Under the pieces are notes generated by a model. The model saw only the letters and a program-made list of their open reading frames with translations, did no database searches and was not told the origin of the DNA. 64,000 nucleotides of DNA, taken from NCBI GenBank assembly GCA_050330195.1, contig JBHJOB010000005.1, positions 40,611 to 104,610 of the forward strand, written 5' to 3'. A program made the translations under genes and the position numbers. Positions 60,667 to 64,000 of this stretch are shown one piece after another (positions within the stretch are counted from its first letter, which is position 1; each line of letters opens with the position of its first letter). This DNA is from JAHQVI01 sp050330195. GTDB lineage: Bacteria > Pseudomonadota > Alphaproteobacteria > Rhizobiales > Rhodomicrobiaceae.

Positions 60667-61932
60667 ATGCACATAATCGACCGCCGCCTCAATCCGAAGG
60701 AGAAAAGTCTCGGCAACCGTCAGCGTTTTATTCGCCGAGCCAGGGACGATATACGGAACGCGGTGAATGAATCTCTGAAACGCCGGCGCGTTTCGGAGGT
60801 TGAAAGCGGCGAGAAGATCCGCATTCGCTCAAAGAGTCTCCATGAGCCGTCCTTCCATATGGGGCGGGACGGCTCGCGGGACCATGTTCTGCCCGGCAAC
60901 AAGGGCTACGTCGTCGGCGACACGATCCCCAAACCCCCTTCGGGCGGAGGCGGCGGCGGCTCGAAAGGCTCGCCCGACGGGCATGGCGAGGACGATTTCG
61001 TCTTCACGCTCACCAAGGACGAGTTCCTCGACCTGTTTTTCGAGGATCTGAAGCTCCCCAATCTCGTCAAGACCAAGCTCAAGGACGTGCGCTCGAAAAC
61101 CCCGGTGCGCGCCGGTTACACCGTTGACGGCCCGCCCGCCAAGCTCAACCGGGTGCGCACCATGCGCAACAGCCTTGCCCGGCGTATCGCACTGCGGCGG
61201 CCGAGCCTTGAGGAAATCGCTCGCGCCGAGGCCGAGCTTGAGGAAGCCGAGCGCGAGACCGAGCCGGATCAGAAGCGCCTGAAGCTTCTGCAGGAGCGCG
61301 TCGTGCGCCTCAAGCATCTGCGCAAGATCGTCGCCTATATCGACCCGCTCGACCTGAAATATAATCGCCACGAATTTCTGCCCAAGCCGATCACGCAGGC
61401 CGTCATGTTCTGCCTGATGGACACCTCGGCCTCGATGACGCAGTCGCTGAAGGATCTCGCCAAGCGCTTCTTCATGCTGCTGCATATCTTCCTGTCGCGC
61501 CATTACCGGGACGTGCAGGTCGTCTTCATCCGGCATACGAGCGTGGCTAGCGAGGTCGATGAGGAAACCTTCTTCCGCTCGACGGAAACCGGCGGCACCG
61601 TGATCTCGTCGGCTTTCGAGGAAATGAAGCGCGTCGTCGCAGAGCGCTATCCCGCCGATGAATGGAACATCTACGCAGCCCAGGCCTCGGACGGCGCGAA
61701 CGATCTTGGCGATATGGGCCGCTGCATCGACATGCTGGACGATACGATCCTGCCGCTGTGTCAGTATTACGCCTATATCGAGGTCGGCACGCATATCAGC
61801 GAAAGCATCATCTGGTCCGGCTTTACCTCGCTGATCGAGAAGCACCGCCATTTCGCCATGCGCCACGTCTCCTCGCCAGGCGACATTTATCCGGTCTTTC
61901 ACGAGCTGTTTTCCGAGAAGGAAGGCATCTGA
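60667..61932 (+). CDS. yeaH: YeaH/DUF444-family protein
   Basis: This 421-residue cytoplasmic protein of the DUF444 family has a basic N-terminus, a Gly/Ser-rich linker (GGGGGGSKG near 93-101) and a C-terminal von Willebrand A-like domain with the metal-site DTSASMTQSLKDLAKRF (DxSxS, near 253), ETGGTVISSAFEEMKRV near 308 and HISESIIWSGFTSL. It is the established partner gene of prkA and spoVR. It starts nine bases after prkA and its stop overlaps the spoVR ATG by one base. Confidence 0.94.
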   Translation: MHIIDRRLNPKEKSLGNRQRFIRRARDDIRNAVNESLKRRRVSEVESGEKIRIRSKSLHEPSFHMGRDGSRDHVLPGNKGYVVGDTIPKPPSGGGGGGSKGSPDGHGEDDFVFTLTKDEFLDLFFEDLKLPNLVKTKLKDVRSKTPVRAGYTVDGPPAKLNRVRTMRNSLARRIALRRPSLEEIARAEAELEEAERETEPDQKRLKLLQERVVRLKHLRKIVAYIDPLDLKYNRHEFLPKPITQAVMFCLMDTSASMTQSLKDLAKRFFMLLHIFLSRHYRDVQVVFIRHTSVASEVDEETFFRSTETGGTVISSAFEEMKRVVAERYPADEWNIYAAQASDGANDLGDMGRCIDMLDDTILPLCQYYAYIEVGTHISESIIWSGFTSLIEKHRHFAMRHVSSPGDIYPVFHELFSEKEGI

Positions 61933-63503
61933 TGGAAAAAGCCAGAAGCCGATCCAAGCCCAGACGCGCCGCCAAGCCGCTTTTCGACGGGGCGGACTGG
62001 ACCTTCGATACGGTCAAGGCCGCCTATGACGCCATCACGCGGATCAATTCGCGGGAGCTGAAACTCGACATCTATCCCAACCAGATCGAGATCATCACCG
62101 CCGAGCAGATGCTCGACGCCTACACCTCGACCGGCATGCCGCTCATGTACCGGCACTGGTCGTTCGGCAAGCAATTCGCGCAGGAATGGTCCGGCTACCG
62201 CAAGGGGCAGCGCTCTCTCGCCTATGAGCTGGTGATCAATTCCAACCCCTGCATCAACTATCTGATGGAGGAAAACTCCGCCACGATGCAGACGCTGGTC
62301 ATGGCCCATGCCGCGATCGGCCATAATCACTTCTTCAAGAACAACTACCTGTTCCGGCAGTGGACCAATGCCGACACGATCCTCGACTATCTCGCCTTCG
62401 CCAAGGACTACGTGAAGGAGTGCGAGGAGCGCTACGGGCTGGAAGAGGTCGAGGCGGTCATGGACGCGGCGCACGCGCTCATGCGCCAGGGCATCAGCCG
62501 CCAGCCGAAAGTCCCGCTTGCCTCCAAGACCGCCCGTGTCGCCACGAAACGGAAGCGGCGCAAGGAGCATCAGGAAGCAACCTTCGACGATCTCTGGCGC
62601 ACGGTGCCAAAACCGCGCGCACCGGCCATCGGCCCCGATGACGGCGATCCCAAGAACGGCTCGGAAGCCGAAGGGCTTGGCCTGCCCGAAGAAAATGTTC
62701 TGTATTTCCTTGAGAAGAACGCGCCGCGCCTGAAGGACTGGCAGCGCGAGCTTCTCCGTATCGTCCGGATTCTGGCGCAGTATTTCTACCCGCAGCGACA
62801 GACCAAGATGATGAACGAAGGCTGCGCGACCTTCGTGCATTACGAGATCATGAACCGGATGTATGAGCGCGGTCTGCTCACCGAAGGCTCGATGCTGGAG
62901 GCGCTGCACCTGCATTCCGCCGTGGTCATGCAGCCCTCCTTCGACGACCGGCGCTTCTCCGGCATCAACCCCTATGCGCTCGGTTTCGCCATGATGCGCG
63001 ACATTCAACGCATCTGCGAAAATCCCACCAGCGAAGACAAGGAGTGGTTCCCCGATTTCGCTGGTAATGGCGATGCGATGGGAACGCTTAAGGATGCCTG
63101 GGCGAATTACCGGGACGAAAGTTTCATCCTGCAATTCATGAGCCCGGCGCTCATTCGCGAATTCAAGCTGTTCACGCTGCATGACGAGTCTGACGAGCCC
63201 GAGGTCGAGGTCACAGCGATCCACAATGAGGTTGGCTATCGCGACATTCGCCGCTCGCTCGCCCGCCATTACGACGCCAGCGAGCAAGACCCCGATATAC
63301 GCGTGACCGACGCCGATCTGAGCGGCACGCGCCGGCTGACATTGACGCATTACGCCCGCAATGGCCGTCTGCTCGGCAAGCAGGATTGCGAACGGACCCT
63401 GCAGCATCTGGCCCAGCTCTGGGGCCACCGCGTCAAGCTGCTTGAGGTGGATGCGGGATCGTCGAAGACGTTGCGCGAGGTCGAGGCGCTGCCGCTGCCG
63501 TAA
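61932..63503 (+). CDS. spoVR: SpoVR-family protein (YcgB-like)
   Basis: This 523-residue protein starts at 61932, the only start that overlaps yeaH properly (TGATG). It is a SpoVR/YcgB-family protein of unknown activity, with PNQIEIITAEQMLDAYTSTGMP near 44, MYRHWSFGKQF near 67, ENSATMQTLVMAHAAIGHNHFF near 115 and ENVLYFLEKNAPRLKDWQRELLRIVR near 255-280 (two parts). Conserved histidines suggest a metal site. A basic linker (about 200-220, KRKRRKEH) lies between. It is the last gene of the triple. The LysR gene converges on it. Confidence 0.95.
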   Translation: MEKARSRSKPRRAAKPLFDGADWTFDTVKAAYDAITRINSRELKLDIYPNQIEIITAEQMLDAYTSTGMPLMYRHWSFGKQFAQEWSGYRKGQRSLAYELVINSNPCINYLMEENSATMQTLVMAHAAIGHNHFFKNNYLFRQWTNADTILDYLAFAKDYVKECEERYGLEEVEAVMDAAHALMRQGISRQPKVPLASKTARVATKRKRRKEHQEATFDDLWRTVPKPRAPAIGPDDGDPKNGSEAEGLGLPEENVLYFLEKNAPRLKDWQRELLRIVRILAQYFYPQRQTKMMNEGCATFVHYEIMNRMYERGLLTEGSMLEALHLHSAVVMQPSFDDRRFSGINPYALGFAMMRDIQRICENPTSEDKEWFPDFAGNGDAMGTLKDAWANYRDESFILQFMSPALIREFKLFTLHDESDEPEVEVTAIHNEVGYRDIRRSLARHYDASEQDPDIRVTDADLSGTRRLTLTHYARNGRLLGKQDCERTLQHLAQLWGHRVKLLEVDAGSSKTLREVEALPLP

Positions 63504-63506
63504 TTC

Positions 63507-64000
63507 TTACGCGGTTTCGCCCTCGATGAATTTGCGGCGTGCGGCGATCTCGGCGGCCAGAAAATCCAGAAAAGCCCTGATGCGCGGCGCGTTCCGAAGA
63601 TCGGGATGCGTCAGCAGCCACAGATCGGTGCCGAATTCCTGCTTTGGTGGAGACAGCCGGCGAAGCGAGGCGCGCGCATCGCCGATGAAACAGGGCAGAT
63701 AGCCGACGCCGATCCCAGCCTCGACAGCCTCGGCCAATCCGAGAACCGTGTTCACCTTGTAGACGATCCGCTCGGCGGGGAGATTGGCCTCCGCCCATTT
63801 CGTCAACCGGAAGCTCCCCATCTGTTCGCCGAAACTGACCCAGTTGCGCGACGCATGATCATGCTCACCAAGACCTGCGGAATTTTCCGGGTCGCTCGAC
63901 GCGGTGTAGAGCGCCCAGGCGATATGGGCGGCGCGGCGGCCGACGAGGGTTTCCGGCGGCGAATCCGAGGCGCGGATCGCAACGTCGGCGTCACGGCGGG
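63507..64000 (-). CDS. LysR-family transcriptional regulator (5' truncated at the window edge)
   Basis: This is the C-terminal 164 residues of a LysR-type effector-binding domain, open to the window edge. It reads DADVAIRASDSPPETLVGRR, then a central NWVSFGEQMGSFRLTKW segment, the YKVNTVLGLAEAVEAGIGVGYLPCFIGD hallmark (two parts) and a C-terminal FGTDLWLLTHPDLRNAPRIRAFLDFL. The DNA-binding part is missing because it lies beyond the window. It is convergent with spoVR and ends three bases after it. Its target is unknown. Confidence 0.92.
   Translation of the reverse strand, partial: RRDADVAIRASDSPPETLVGRRAAHIAWALYTASSDPENSAGLGEHDHASRNWVSFGEQMGSFRLTKWAEANLPAERIVYKVNTVLGLAEAVEAGIGVGYLPCFIGDARASLRRLSPPKQEFGTDLWLLTHPDLRNAPRIRAFLDFLAAEIAARRKFIEGETA

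Noticed and set aside
61899..63428. 509-codon minus-strand open frame
   Set aside because: It is antisense to spoVR and has no domain.
1..64000. tRNA, rRNA, CRISPR arrays, transposases
   Set aside because: None was seen. Intergenic regions showed no cloverleaf-like GGTTCGA segments, no regular short repeats and no transposase frames.

Overview
The window is chromosomal DNA from a GC-rich alphaproteobacterium, most likely of the Hyphomicrobiales (Rhizobiales). The signs are EcfG-type stress promoters (GGAAC-N16-CGTT), an HWE-family sensor kinase paired with a 'FAT GUY' response regulator, a Usg protein, a CIRCE/groESL unit with one groEL, several TRAP transporters, and the guaA - rsmB - MAPEG - guaB - rlmE - ppx neighbourhood. 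I see no rRNA, tRNA, CRISPR array, transposase or phage gene.

Layout. 0-4.1 kb: the end of a sugar ABC transporter operon (ATPase, two permeases, SMP-30 lactonase). 4.1-13 kb: an unknown membrane protein, then a minus-strand catabolic operon (small membrane protein, TRAP dctP-dctQ-dctM, HpsN-like sulfopropanediol 3-dehydrogenase, SDR, zinc alcohol dehydrogenase) facing a divergent LacI-type regulator. A perfect operator palindrome lies on the operon promoter. The set resembles the hps route for 2,3-dihydroxypropane-1-sulfonate. 13.3-16.8 kb: an AT-rich island of two methyltransferases, an unknown protein and a glycosyltransferase. 16.8-21.7 kb: a SLC13/RCK anion transporter, a second zinc-ribbon methyltransferase, an FKBP lipoprotein, an ArsC/Spx protein and an AT-rich lipoprotein gene. 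21.8-30 kb: purine and RNA housekeeping (guaA, rsmB, guaB, rlmE, ppx/gppA). 30-37 kb: an MHYT protein, an orphan acyl-CoA carboxylase beta subunit, a rhodanese, a DUF697-type GTPase, a membrane protein, a PTP-like phosphatase and usg. 37.4-40.7 kb: surface-glycan genes (GT2, ELM1-like, GT4).

40.9-49 kb is a general-stress block. An HWE kinase with its FAT GUY regulator, an AI-2E-family protein, a DUF3008 protein, an OmpA-family protein and a PRC-barrel protein each have an EcfG-like promoter. 49.2-51.4 kb is groESL with CIRCE. 51.6-55.1 kb: an orphan TRAP binding protein, an aspartate aminotransferase and a zinc-less MDR dehydrogenase. 55.3-58.2 kb: a GT2 - FAD oxidoreductase - GT2 operon. 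58.7-63.5 kb: prkA-yeaH-spoVR. The window ends in a truncated LysR-type regulator.

A bipartite palindromic repeat, recognised here by comparing intergenic regions, occurs five times. Four copies sit at gene 3' ends, and three of these begin at the stop codon of the upstream gene.
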